This document shows, in pieces, positions 1 through 8,936 of a stretch of DNA of 64,000 nucleotides. Source of the stretch: an uncultured Alteromonadaceae bacterium (GTDB lineage: Bacteria > Pseudomonadota > Gammaproteobacteria > Enterobacterales > Alteromonadaceae); NCBI GenBank assembly GCA_947501935.1, contig CANMXU010000023.1, forward strand, positions 1-64,000, written 5' to 3'. Each line of letters opens with the position of its first letter. Within the stretch, counting starts at the first letter, position 1. The notes beneath the pieces are model-generated. The model made no database searches and was not told the origin of the DNA. It worked only from the letters and a program-made list of their open reading frames with translations. A program made the position numbers and the translations under genes.

Positions 1-72
1 TGAGTCATGTTCACACCTTAATTTAATGGAATAATTATCCCTTATTAAAGTGTGCGGTGCCATTAGAGCAGA

Positions 73-768
73 TCAATTTTTATTAACTGAAATTGAGCTT
101 ACATTTCTTTCTCTAACGATATTAAAATCATGTTGAACTTCACTTTCTAGCTTTGAAAGTATGTTATGGAATATAATTTCTATTTGATGTTTTTTGCTAA
201 CCGATTTATGGCCTGCATTTAGTAAAAGCATTTTGTTGACTTGCTCAGTTAAAGACAGGTTTTCCCACACCTCTACCCATTGTTCAAAGTTAAATAATGT
301 ATTAATGTCATTACCTATTTCAATTTCTGATAATAATCTCCTAACTATCGGGGAAGATGCATTTCCTTCATTTATTTGGCTTGAATATCTTCTAACGGCT
401 TTTAAAATTCCTGAATTTTGCGCCTCTTCTTTTATATCTAAATTATCATTTATAAATTTAACGCTGTTATGAATTAATTTAAGCCTATGAGTTCGCTGTA
501 AGCCATCTAAGACTTGAAAGTGTTCAAGCTGGCCATTATTTCCATCAACATTCACTTCATCGGTAGTTAATACTAAGGGAGGGATGTGCTTTGACTGTAT
601 TAAGGTTTCAATTAATTTATCAAGATAATGGTTATTGACAATTCCTCTCTGAATGTTCCAATCTTTGTAGTTTTCAGGCAAATGCTCTAAATATTCATTC
701 ATGTGACATTTTGCTAAGTAACAAGTAGATTCGCCTTCTTTCTTCGTATCTAAAACCTTAATATCCAT
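73..768 (-). CDS. ParB/DGQHR-like domain protein
   Basis: Product of 231 aa. The start is set at the ATG reading MDIKVLDTK because an AAGG ribosome-binding site lies 8 bases before it; a longer version to 822 has no such site. Residues about 50-110 hold a pattern resembling the ParB/DGQHR/DUF262 nuclease fold: a helix, then PPLVLTTDE, then VLDGLQRTHRL, where DGxxR is the usual core. This fold occurs in partition proteins, DndB-type phosphorothioation proteins and defence proteins. No second domain is recognised. The gene stands alone at the window edge beside the conserved gcv block, so it may belong to an accessory insertion extending to the left. The family assignment is tentative and no function is claimed. 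Confidence 0.55.
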   Translation of the reverse strand: MDIKVLDTKKEGESTCYLAKCHMNEYLEHLPENYKDWNIQRGIVNNHYLDKLIETLIQSKHIPPLVLTTDEVNVDGNNGQLEHFQVLDGLQRTHRLKLIHNSVKFINDNLDIKEEAQNSGILKAVRRYSSQINEGNASSPIVRRLLSEIEIGNDINTLFNFEQWVEVWENLSLTEQVNKMLLLNAGHKSVSKKHQIEIIFHNILSKLESEVQHDFNIVRERNVSSISVNKN

Positions 769-1195
769 TTTAAACCTTGTGTAAGTCTTTATTTTATTGG
801 GAATAATAGAAGATACTAACATAGGTAAATATGAAACAGATAGTGCTCATAAGCTACTCTATATAATAGGTTCTAGAACAAGGAAACATTTACATCTAGT
901 TCCCAAGCAAGGTAGAGGCAATCAACGGAACCCAAAGTTTGCTACAGAAAATTTGGCTCAACATCAATTCAGTTATGATTAAAAACTCTTACTTTGGCTC
1001 AAATACCAAACCTTAGACTCAAAGCAAAACTTGAAAATAATACTAAGGGCAGTGGCCACAGCAGTTTTCTCCTTCCCAATAAAAAAGCGAGCTTATTAGC
1101 TCGCTTTTCATTATTTTTACTTTCAAACTTTATTAAAGTTTCAAACTTATTATCATTGTTTCAAACTTAATTCGAAAGTGACAACACACAATTAA
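769..1195. other. intergenic spacer with possible decayed sequence
   Basis: This 427-bp spacer separates the edge gene from gcvP. Apart from the gcvP terminator it holds no gene that I recognise. A 61-codon open frame (797-982, plus strand) has no good ribosome-binding site and no family resemblance, so I do not call it. Confidence 0.5.
1083..1110 (-). terminator. Rho-independent terminator of gcvP
   Basis: Stem AAGCGAGC / GCTCGCTT with loop TTATTA. On the minus strand it is followed by a run of six T, about 85 bases after the gcvP stop. The plus strand also has a T-rich tail, so it may work in both directions. Confidence 0.85.
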
Positions 1196-4102
1196 TTAGT
1201 CTTTATACGTATCTACACTTGGACAACTACAAATCAAGTTTCTGTCGCCATAGACATCATCAATACGATTAACCGTTGGCCAGAATTTATTCGCCGCAGC
1301 TGCAGGCACAGGGAAAACCGCCTCGCTAATTGTATAACCACGGTTCCACTCAGAAGTAATATCAGCAAGGGTATGTGGCGCGTTATGAAGAGGATTGTCT
1401 TCTGCCGTCCATTCCCCCGACTCAACTTTACGAACTTCGTCACGAATACACACCATAGCTTCAATAAAACGGTCAAGTTCAACTTTTGACTCAGATTCAG
1501 TCGGCTCGATCATAAAGGTACCCGCTACAGGGAAACTCATGGTTGGCGCGTGGAAACCGTAGTCCATTAAACGTTTTGCCATGTCTACTTCAGTAATACC
1601 TGACTCTGCTTTTAATGGGCGTAAGTCGATAATACATTCGTGGGCAACACGGCCGTTATCACCCGTATATAAAATTGGGTAATGCTGGCTTAATTTAGTG
1701 GCTAAGTAGTTAGCGTTGGTGATCGCATATTTAGTTGCGTTGGTTACCCCTTGCTTGCCTAATAAAGCACAGTAAAGGTAAGAGATACATAAAATACCGG
1801 CGCTACCAAATGGTGCTGCTGAAACTGCGCCATTTGCTTCGTTGCCTTCAGTAATGTTCACTAATGGATGATCTGGTAAAAATGGGGCTAAGTGCGATTT
1901 AACACCGATAGGTCCCATACCTGGGCCACCACCGCCATGTGGAATAGCGAAAGTTTTGTGCAAGTTAAGATGCGAAACATCAGCGCCAATATGGCCCGGA
2001 GAAGTTAAGCCTACTTGCGCGTTCATGTTGGCACCGTCAAGGTAAACTTGGCCGCCGTGTTGGTGAACTATGTTACAAATTTCTGCAATGGTAGTTTCGT
2101 ATACGCCATGTGTTGACGGATAAGTGATCATAATACACGATAAGTTATCAGCCATTTCTTCGGCTTTGGCTGTTAAGTCAGCCATGTCAACGTTACCTTG
2201 TTTGTCACAATCAACCACCACCACTTTCATGCCAACCATTTGCGCAGACGCAGGGTTGGTACCATGAGCAGATGATGGAATTAAACAAATGTTACGGTGA
2301 GCATCGCCGCGGCTTTGATGATATTTAGCAATTGCGATAAGGCCAGCATATTCACCTTGTGCGCCAGAGTTTGGCTGCATAGAAATATTGTCGTATCCGG
2401 TTAATTCTACTAACCAGTCGCCAAGCTCGTCGATCATCTGTTTGTAACCTTGCGCTTGATCGATTGGCGCGAACGGATGCATGTTGGCAAATTCAGGCCA
2501 TGATACCGGGATCATCTGCGCGGTCGCATTTAGCTTCATGGTACATGAGCCTAATGAGATCATAGAGTGGTTAAGCGCTAAATCTTTGTTTTCTAACTTT
2601 TTGATATAACGAAGCATTTCAGTTTCGCTATGGTAAGAGTTAAATACAGGATGGGTTAAAATGGCTGATTCACGAATAAGTGACGCTGGAATTGACGAAT
2701 GACCACAGCTCACTATTTTCTCATCTAAATCGCTAACATTTAAGCCATGCCCAGCATCAAGTAAAATATCAAATAAAGTGGCAATGCTTTCACGGGTAGT
2801 GGTTTCATCAACCGATACGCTAATTTGGTTTTCAACATCGGTGCGTAAGTTAACATTCGCGGCTAAGGCGCGGGCAACAATGGCTTGTTTACTTTCAGCG
2901 TCAACATTAAAAGTTAAGGTGTCGAAGTAGTTGGCGTGAATGGCTTGTAAACCTTTGGTCGCAGTGCCAAGACATAAAATATCAGCAAAACGGTGAATAC
3001 GCTCGGCGATAACTTTTAAACCTTTCGGGCCGTGATATACCGCGTAAAATGCAGCCATATTAGCGAGTAATACTTGCGCAGTACAAATGTTTGAGTTGGC
3101 TTTTTCACGGCGAATATGTTGCTCGCGGGTTTGCATCGCCATACGTAGTGCTGGGTTATCACGCGTATCTTTTGATACACCAATAATACGACCCGGCAAT
3201 GAACGTTTGTACTTATCAGAAGTGGTGAAAAATGCCGCGTGTGGGCCGCCGTAACCCATAGGAACGCCAAAACGTTGGCTTGAGCCGATAACTGCATCTG
3301 CGCCTAATTCGCCCGGGGCTTTTAATAAAACTAAGCTCATAATATCAGCCGCTACCGCAACAATGCCTTTTTTAGCATGAACTGCTGCGATTAGCTCGCT
3401 AATGTCGCTTACTTCACCAGTGGCACTTGGGTATTGTAATAAGGCGCCAAATACGTCGTGCTCTGCTACTTCTGCCGCAGGCGCGATAACCACGTCAAAA
3501 CCGAACATGTCAGCACGTTGTTTAACTACTGAAATCGTTTGCGGGTAAACATCGCTTGAAATAAAAAATAAGTTAGATTTTTTGTTTTTAGAAACACGTT
3601 TTGCCAGCGCCATGGCTTCAGCGGCTGCGGTGCCTTCGTCTAATAATGACGCTGACGCTAGGTCAAGACCGGTAAGGTCTAAACACATTTGCTGGTAGTT
3701 TAATAATGACTCTAAACGGCCTTGAGCAATTTCAGGCTGATATGGCGTATAAGCTGTGTACCAACCGGGGTTTTCTAATACGTTACGTAAAATAACGTTC
3801 GGGGTTAAGGTTGGGTAATAACCTAAACCTATGTAGCTGGTGTTTACTTTATTTAAGCTCGCCACGGCTTTTAAGTCGCTTAGCGCTTTTACTTCTGTTT
3901 TACTTTCTTCAATGTTTGGCAATTCGCTTAAACGAATGTCGCTTGGCACTATGTCGTTAATTAGGGCATCAACTGATTCTGCGCCAATGTCGGCTAACAT
4001 CGCTTGAGTTTGCTCAGCGTTTGGACCTATGTGACGACGAATAAAATCTTGAGTTTGCTCTAAATCGGCAAGCGAGGCTGGAGATGTCGATTGAGTAGTC
4101 AT
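1196..4102 (-). CDS. gcvP: Glycine dehydrogenase (decarboxylating), P protein
   Basis: PLP-dependent P protein of the glycine cleavage system. It decarboxylates glycine and passes the aminomethyl group to the lipoyl arm of GcvH. At 968 aa it has the usual length of the single-chain form, with an N-terminal half (RRHIGP near residue 23) and a C-terminal half that repeats the fold. The PLP lysine lies in HLNLHKTF, followed by the glycine-rich IPHGGGGPGMGP loop. It is the last gene of gcvT-gcvH-gcvP, as in Escherichia coli, but a terminator-like hairpin lies between gcvH and gcvP. No truncation is visible. Confidence 0.97.
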   Translation of the reverse strand: MTTQSTSPASLADLEQTQDFIRRHIGPNAEQTQAMLADIGAESVDALINDIVPSDIRLSELPNIEESKTEVKALSDLKAVASLNKVNTSYIGLGYYPTLTPNVILRNVLENPGWYTAYTPYQPEIAQGRLESLLNYQQMCLDLTGLDLASASLLDEGTAAAEAMALAKRVSKNKKSNLFFISSDVYPQTISVVKQRADMFGFDVVIAPAAEVAEHDVFGALLQYPSATGEVSDISELIAAVHAKKGIVAVAADIMSLVLLKAPGELGADAVIGSSQRFGVPMGYGGPHAAFFTTSDKYKRSLPGRIIGVSKDTRDNPALRMAMQTREQHIRREKANSNICTAQVLLANMAAFYAVYHGPKGLKVIAERIHRFADILCLGTATKGLQAIHANYFDTLTFNVDAESKQAIVARALAANVNLRTDVENQISVSVDETTTRESIATLFDILLDAGHGLNVSDLDEKIVSCGHSSIPASLIRESAILTHPVFNSYHSETEMLRYIKKLENKDLALNHSMISLGSCTMKLNATAQMIPVSWPEFANMHPFAPIDQAQGYKQMIDELGDWLVELTGYDNISMQPNSGAQGEYAGLIAIAKYHQSRGDAHRNICLIPSSAHGTNPASAQMVGMKVVVVDCDKQGNVDMADLTAKAEEMADNLSCIMITYPSTHGVYETTIAEICNIVHQHGGQVYLDGANMNAQVGLTSPGHIGADVSHLNLHKTFAIPHGGGGPGMGPIGVKSHLAPFLPDHPLVNITEGNEANGAVSAAPFGSAGILCISYLYCALLGKQGVTNATKYAITNANYLATKLSQHYPILYTGDNGRVAHECIIDLRPLKAESGITEVDMAKRLMDYGFHAPTMSFPVAGTFMIEPTESESKVELDRFIEAMVCIRDEVRKVESGEWTAEDNPLHNAPHTLADITSEWNRGYTISEAVFPVPAAAANKFWPTVNRIDDVYGDRNLICSCPSVDTYKD

Positions 4103-4140
4103 AAAACAGTTCTCTATAAAGTAATTTTCTAATTGAAATC

Positions 4141-4187
4141 TTTAAATAAAAAGAAAGCCTCGACGTTCATAAGAATCTTCGAGGCTT
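4141..4187 (-). terminator. Terminator-like hairpin between gcvH and gcvP
   Basis: A perfect 9-bp stem (AAGCCTCGA at 4155-4163 and TCGAGGCTT at 4179-4187) with a 15-base loop. On the minus strand it is followed by TCTTTTTATTT. It lies about 40 bases after the gcvH stop and 50 bases before the gcvP start, so it could attenuate transcription within the operon and make GcvT/GcvH more abundant than GcvP. Confidence 0.6.
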
Positions 4188-4225
4188 AAACATATTTTCG
4201 TAAACAGTTCGTTCTTTAGCTAAGG

Positions 4226-4615
4226 TTAGTCTTCGTCGATTGAGTTCGCATAACCTTCAGCATCAAGCAATGCGTCAAGCTCGGCAGCGTCATCAAGTTT
4301 TACTTTGAATAACCAACCGTCGCCAAAAGCGTCTGAGTTAACTAATTCTGGAGAGTCTTCTAGGTCTTCATTTACGGCAATTACTTCACCTGAAACTGGT
4401 GCGTAAATATCAGAAGCCGCTTTAACCGACTCAGCAACGGCAACATCGTCGCCAGTAGTTACGCTGTCACCCACTTCTGGTAACTCAACAAACACCATGT
4501 CACCTAAAAGGTCTTGGGCGTGCTCAGTAATACCGATAGTAACTGTGCCGTCGCCTTCGTTACGTACCCATTCGTGAGAAGTTGCATATTTTAATTCTGA
4601 AGGAATGTTGCTCAT
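4226..4615 (-). CDS. gcvH: Glycine cleavage system H protein
   Basis: Lipoyl carrier protein of 129 aa. It shuttles the aminomethyl intermediate between the P, T and L proteins. The lipoylated lysine is in the motif AESVKAASD (residue about 65), in the expected beta-hairpin, and the acidic C-terminal end is typical. It is the second gene of the gcvTHP operon. A TATAAT match (minus strand, 4669-4674) in the gap after gcvT could be a weak internal promoter, but no good -35 accompanies it. Confidence 0.97.
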   Translation of the reverse strand: MSNIPSELKYATSHEWVRNEGDGTVTIGITEHAQDLLGDMVFVELPEVGDSVTTGDDVAVAESVKAASDIYAPVSGEVIAVNEDLEDSPELVNSDAFGDGWLFKVKLDDAAELDALLDAEGYANSIDED

Positions 4616-4732
4616 GTTTTGATCCTAATCTTTAATTTTGCTAAATATATTTGGTTAACTACCGTAGAATTATACGCGTAAACAGCGCGCTAGAATTAAC
4701 TACTATAGCTTAAATTTTACTCATAAAAAAAC

Positions 4733-5836
4733 TTAAAAAACTTTTTTTCCGTTACGTACAAAACTAGGTTTTATCACCTGAACTTTCACTAATTTTTTAC
4801 GCATTTCAACTTCTACGGTATCGCCTAGCTTAACGCTACGTGGTACACGTGCCATGGCAATTGAATGACCAAGCGTTGGCGAAAAAGTACCTGAAGTGAT
4901 GACTCCCTCACCTGCACTGCCATTTTCATCAACAGTTAGCACTTTAAGGCCTGTACGTAACACGCCTTTTTCTTCTAATACTAAACCAACTAATTTAGGT
5001 TGCTCGCCAGATGCTTTTTGCGCGGTTAGTACGTCGCGACCAATAAAGTTGCGATCTTCAGGTTCCCAGCTAATGGTCCAAGCCATGTTGGCAGCAAGTG
5101 GCGAAATGCTTTCGTCCATGTCTAAACCGTAAAGGTTCATGCCCGCTTCTAAACGCAAAGTATCACGTGCGCCTAAACCACATGGTTTTACGCCAGCATC
5201 TAATAGCTGTTGCCAAAGGTCAGCGGCTTGATTTTGTGGAACAACAATTTCGTAGCCGTTTTCACCGGTGTAGCCTGTGGTGGCAATAAATAGGTCGCCC
5301 GCTTGCACGCCAAAAAATGGCTTCATGCCATCAACAGCTTTTGTTTGCTCAGCGGTTAATAAGGTCGCCACTTTCGCTTTTGCTTGTGGGCCTTGCACAG
5401 CGATCATGCCAAATTCTGGTTGCTCGGTAATGGTAACGTTAAAGCCTGTTGCTTGTTCGTTCATCCAAGCTAAATCTTTTTCACGAGTGGCTGAATTTAC
5501 CACTAAACGGTAATCTGTTTCGGTGAAGTAATAAATGATCAAGTCATCAATTACGCCGCCCTCATGATTTAACATACCTGTATATAAGGCTTTGCCTGCA
5601 GTTGTTAGTTTGGCAACATCGTTAATAACTAAACGGCGCAGGTATGCTTGGGCGTCAGCACCTTTAATATCAACAATGGTCATATGAGAAACGTCAAACA
5701 TACCTGCGTCGGTACGTACGGCGTGATGTTCTTCAATTTGAGAGCCATAGTTAATCGGCATTTCCCAACCGTGGAAGTCGACCATTTTCGCGCCAGCTTC
5801 GATATGTTTAGCATGTAATACGGTTTTGTTACTCAT
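4733..5836 (-). CDS. gcvT: Aminomethyltransferase, T protein
   Basis: Tetrahydrofolate-dependent T protein of 367 aa. It releases ammonia from the aminomethyl-lipoyl group on GcvH and forms 5,10-methylene-THF. Family features include the N-terminal HGWEMPINYGSQ, DVSHM, the GYTGENGYE loop and the C-terminal GHSIAMARVP. It is the first gene of the gcvTHP operon. Its upstream region has a good sigma-70 promoter. I looked for and did not find the conserved cores of a glycine riboswitch, so its control is probably by a protein regulator. Confidence 0.97.
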   Translation of the reverse strand: MSNKTVLHAKHIEAGAKMVDFHGWEMPINYGSQIEEHHAVRTDAGMFDVSHMTIVDIKGADAQAYLRRLVINDVAKLTTAGKALYTGMLNHEGGVIDDLIIYYFTETDYRLVVNSATREKDLAWMNEQATGFNVTITEQPEFGMIAVQGPQAKAKVATLLTAEQTKAVDGMKPFFGVQAGDLFIATTGYTGENGYEIVVPQNQAADLWQQLLDAGVKPCGLGARDTLRLEAGMNLYGLDMDESISPLAANMAWTISWEPEDRNFIGRDVLTAQKASGEQPKLVGLVLEEKGVLRTGLKVLTVDENGSAGEGVITSGTFSPTLGHSIAMARVPRSVKLGDTVEVEMRKKLVKVQVIKPSFVRNGKKVF

Positions 5837-5938
5837 GATAAGGCACCAAGGTTGTTGCTTTATATTTAATCGCTTTGAATAAATAACGGGTATTTATTGA
5901 TTAGAAATAAAGACATTAGATTTACATTATGTGACAAG

Positions 5939-5967
5939 ATTATAGCGTTGAATATTCGTGCATTCAA
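5939..5967 (-). promoter_or_regulatory. Sigma-70 promoter of gcvTHP
   Basis: Read on the minus strand: TTGAAT (-35), 17 bases, TATAAT (-10). It lies about 100 bases upstream of the gcvT start and downstream of the ubiI terminator hairpin, which makes gcvTHP a separate transcription unit. Confidence 0.6.
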
Positions 5968-6065
5968 CAAGGAAACCCGCTGTTTTCAAATTAAAAACCA
6001 ACATAAAGACCTGTGCCGTATTTAATTTGACAAACAGGTGTTTTTGAAAATTTAGTTTAAAATTC

Positions 6066-6093
6066 ATCCCTGTAAAAAGTGTTTTACTGGGAT
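6066..6093. other. Stem-loop in the gcvT-ubiI spacer
   Basis: ATCCCTGTAAAA (6066-6077) pairs with TTTTACTGGGAT (6082-6093), a 12-bp stem with one T-T mismatch and loop AGTG. It stands upstream of the gcvT promoter and has no strong T tract on the minus strand. It may be a second terminator for ubiI or an operator; its role is open. Confidence 0.45.
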
Positions 6094-6162
6094 AAATTTT
6101 ATTGGGGTATTAATAAAAACTTTACTGCGGGAAAATAAGATTTGGATAGCAATGAAAATAAC

Positions 6163-6185
6163 TAAGCACCCGTAGGTGCCTAATT
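6163..6185 (-). terminator. Probable terminator after ubiI
   Basis: A GCACC/GGTGC stem with loop TACG, starting within about 10 bases of the ubiI stop. The downstream T tract on the minus strand is weak (TTAGTTATTTTC). The plus-strand side has TAATTTTTG. Confidence 0.5.
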
Positions 6186-6189
6186 TTTG

Positions 6190-7440
6190 TTAGAGTAATT
6201 TTTGCGCTAATTCTGGTAAATTACTTTTCAAGCCAAGCGCTTGCTTTATCATTAGTTTTTTCGCAGGTTTAAAGTTATTTAATAAACTCATACCTATGCC
6301 CCTAAGTACTTTAGGTGCTGGATGCTGTGGGGTAAAAACTTGTTTAATTGATTCCATGGCGGCGATCATCTCGCTTGCTTCACTTTTTCGCCAGCGACCA
6401 TAAGCATTTAAAGTTTTTCTGCTCGCCCAGTTTTGCTCTTTGCCACTGCCTTGAGATACTTCGGCTTGATTAAGCTGTTCACTGATGGTTTGTGCAAGTG
6501 CGGCGGCGTCTAACAAACCTAAGTTTACCCCCTGCCCTGCTAACGGATGTATGGTATGCGCGGCATCGCCCACTAAGGCAACGCGGTCTTGAATAAATTC
6601 TTGCGCCATTCGCATGGTTAATGGATGGGTAAAACGCTCACTGACTAATTCGATATTCCCTAATTTTCCGTCACTGGCTGCACTTAGCTCTTTGGCAAAT
6701 TCTGTCGCTGGTAAAGCGGTTAATCGTTTTGCCTCATCAGGTGATGTTGACCACACAATAGAGCATAAATCGTTTTGATATAAAGGTAATAAGGCTAATG
6801 GGCCGGTTTCTAGAAATACTTGCCATGCGGTATTTTCATGGCCTTGCGGACATTTTACCGTAGCAACGATGGCATGATGATCGTAATCACGAAAAATCAT
6901 CGCCATGTTTAATTGTTTTCTCACCCATGAATTCGCGCCGTCTGCACCAACAATTAACTTAGCCAAAATAGGTGGCTGGCTGCTAAAACTGGCAAATACT
7001 TCACTGTCGCCAACGCCAATATTGCTAATAGCTTCATCGGTAAAAAAACTGATGCCTTGATCAGCTTGCGCTTGTTGCCATAGTGCGCTTCGAATAACGT
7101 TATTTTCGATGATATAACCAAGCTGGTCAGTAACCACGCTGGCTTGAATGTCTGATAAGTCAAAGTCGATATTACCGTAACCGGCTTTGTCCCAAATATG
7201 CATATGATGATAAGGCTGTAGGCGTTGCTGCTCGATTAACGGCCATACGCCTAAGTTGGCAAAAATTTGTTTACTGGCACTATTTATGGCACTAACCCGA
7301 ACTTCGGGCTGCTCGCTTAATTGCGTAATAGGTGAAGTGTCAGCAATAGCGACGGTGAGTTGAGTTTGCTTTCTGATCGCCAGCGCCAGCGTTAAGCCAA
7401 CCATGCCACCACCAACGATTAAAATATCAAATTTTTGCAT
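6190..7440 (-). CDS. ubiI: 2-octaprenylphenol 5-hydroxylase
   Basis: FAD-dependent aromatic hydroxylase (formerly visC) of 416 aa. It performs the C5 hydroxylation in aerobic ubiquinone synthesis. The dinucleotide fold is at the N terminus (DILIVGGGMVGLTLALA), and the second FAD motif is LVGDAAHTIHPLAGQGVNLG near residues 280-300. RVSAIN, VWDK-like IWDK and the C-terminal GLKSNLPE match E. coli UbiI better than UbiH or UbiF. It follows ubiH and pepP in the conserved pepP-ubiH-ubiI order. Confidence 0.93.
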   Translation of the reverse strand: MQKFDILIVGGGMVGLTLALAIRKQTQLTVAIADTSPITQLSEQPEVRVSAINSASKQIFANLGVWPLIEQQRLQPYHHMHIWDKAGYGNIDFDLSDIQASVVTDQLGYIIENNVIRSALWQQAQADQGISFFTDEAISNIGVGDSEVFASFSSQPPILAKLIVGADGANSWVRKQLNMAMIFRDYDHHAIVATVKCPQGHENTAWQVFLETGPLALLPLYQNDLCSIVWSTSPDEAKRLTALPATEFAKELSAASDGKLGNIELVSERFTHPLTMRMAQEFIQDRVALVGDAAHTIHPLAGQGVNLGLLDAAALAQTISEQLNQAEVSQGSGKEQNWASRKTLNAYGRWRKSEASEMIAAMESIKQVFTPQHPAPKVLRGIGMSLLNNFKPAKKLMIKQALGLKSNLPELAQKLL

Positions 7441-7470
7441 TATTATTCTTCATATAATTTATTTACTTAC

Positions 7471-7548
7471 TCAGCTTTAAGCTTATTTAAATCACTTACA
7501 GCTTCTAGCTTCTAGCTTCTTACTTCAAGCTTCTTACTTTAAGCTGTT
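7471..7548 (-). repeat. 7-bp-periodic repeat array after ubiH
   Basis: Seven heptamers in exact register fill 7500-7548 and end at the ubiH stop codon (7549). Read with the gene they are AACAGCT, TAAAGTA, AGAAGCT, TGAAGTA and then AGAAGCT three times. Degenerate AGCTTTAAGCTT copies extend to 7471. The array fills most of the ubiH-ubiI gap. Confidence 0.85.
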
Positions 7549-8757
7549 TTAATAACCCATAGTTTTCTTAACTAGGCTACTTTTTAGCGGGCTTAGGTAG
7601 TTAAAAGCTTTCAAGCCAATATTTCTACCCGCGATTAACGGCGGTAGTTGATTAGAAAATAAGGTCACTAGTGAGTCGGTTAAGGCTATCACTTCTTTAT
7701 GATCTGCCTTGCGCTGCTGTGCATATTCGCTTAACAAGGAAAATTGTGCAAAGTCTTCATCGTTTCTAAGCGCGTTAGAGATCAACTTGGCTAATTCGCT
7801 AACGTCGCGCAGCCCTAAGTTAAAACCTTGGCCGGCAATAGGATGAATCGTGTGCGAAGCATTACCAATTAAAACCATGCGATGGAAAGCTTGCTCGCTC
7901 GCTTGCACTAGTTTTAACGGGTAAACATAGCGTTTGCCCACTTGGGTTATGCCGCCAAGCCAGCTACCAAAATTTCGCTCTAGCGCTTGTTTAAATGCTT
8001 CATCACTTTTATTAACCAGCTCTGCTGCTTGCTCAGGCGGCAGTGTCCAAACTAATGAGCAACGACTTTCACTAAAAGCACTTATCGATAACGGCAACAT
8101 CGCAATTGGCCCGTGTTCGGTAAAACGCTCAAAGGCGACGTTATTATGTGGCATTGCCGTACAAACATTGGTGATTAACGCGCTTTGTCCGTAATCAGTA
8201 GAAGTGCTGTCGATATTGGCAAATTCACGACATACCGATTGGGCGCCATCGCAGCCTAACAATAAGGCCGCACTCAGTTTTTTACCAGACGATAAAGTGA
8301 GTTTTACGCAGCTTTGTTGCCAGCTAATGTTGTTAATAGTGTCAGGAGCGAACCAAGTGATATTGTTTTTAGGCTTTAAGGCGGTTAGTAAAGACTTACC
8401 AATTAACGCCATTTCAACCACGTAACCTAGTGCTGTAACTTGCTCGGTTTTTGCGTCAATACGGGCTTTGCCATAATGACCACGGTCAGATACATGAATA
8501 GTTTCTATCGGCTGGGCATCTGGGGCGATATATTGCCAAGCGCCTACTTGGTTTAAATATTCAGCGCTACCATGAGAAAGCGCTAAAACACGATCGTCAA
8601 AGCTTTTTGATGCATCGCTTAAAATAGGGTTCGCTTCAACAATAGCAATAGCCAAAGGCTTGCCTTGATTACTGCGAAGCTCTGCTAAACTCAGCGCCAT
8701 TAAAGCACCCGAAAGGCCGCCTCCAGAGATGACGATATCAAAATGTTCTACGCTCAC
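7549..8757 (-). CDS. ubiH: 2-octaprenyl-6-methoxyphenol hydroxylase
   Basis: FAD monooxygenase of 402 aa, needed for the C1 hydroxylation step of ubiquinone synthesis. The N-terminal FAD fold is FDIVISGGGLSGALMALSL. The second motif reads IGNASHTIHPIAGQGFNLG, where GNA in place of GDA is a mark of UbiH relative to UbiI. It lies between pepP and ubiI in the conserved cluster, and its 3' end abuts a heptamer array. It is full length with no odd residues noted. Confidence 0.93.
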   Translation of the reverse strand: MSVEHFDIVISGGGLSGALMALSLAELRSNQGKPLAIAIVEANPILSDASKSFDDRVLALSHGSAEYLNQVGAWQYIAPDAQPIETIHVSDRGHYGKARIDAKTEQVTALGYVVEMALIGKSLLTALKPKNNITWFAPDTINNISWQQSCVKLTLSSGKKLSAALLLGCDGAQSVCREFANIDSTSTDYGQSALITNVCTAMPHNNVAFERFTEHGPIAMLPLSISAFSESRCSLVWTLPPEQAAELVNKSDEAFKQALERNFGSWLGGITQVGKRYVYPLKLVQASEQAFHRMVLIGNASHTIHPIAGQGFNLGLRDVSELAKLISNALRNDEDFAQFSLLSEYAQQRKADHKEVIALTDSLVTLFSNQLPPLIAGRNIGLKAFNYLSPLKSSLVKKTMGY

Positions 8758-8788
8758 TTGTTCTTTCTCAATGATTTTATCATGTACT

Positions 8789-8936
8789 TTTTATTTGGCT
8801 TTATTTGGCTTTATTTAGCTTTAGCCTATTTTTAGGTTTGCTTGCGCTTAATTGGCTTGCGCTTAGTTAACTTATATTTAAAGCTTGTGTTTTAGCTTTT
8901 AGCTTTTAGCCTTAAGCTTCTGTTTTAGCTTTAAGC
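8789..8936 (-). repeat. Mixed-period AGCTT repeat region overlapping the pepP 3' end
   Basis: The ubiH-pepP gap is made of related repeats with changing period. TTATTTGGCT-type 10-mers occur three times (8791-8820), GCTTGCGCTTA twice at period 15 (8840 and 8855), and TTTAGCT heptamers run from 8891 to 8918. The heptamers continue through the pepP stop codon (8912-8914) into its last ten codons, so the C-terminal residues KLKAKTEA are written in repeat sequence. Confidence 0.8.

Noticed and set aside
797..982. 61-codon ORF on the plus strand
   Set aside because: It has no ribosome-binding site, no recognisable protein features, and overlaps the 5' end of the edge gene.
5837..6189. Possible glycine riboswitch upstream of gcvT
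   Set aside because: The conserved aptamer cores (for example GGCAAAAGGAC-like) are not present on the minus strand; only simple hairpins and a sigma-70 promoter are seen.
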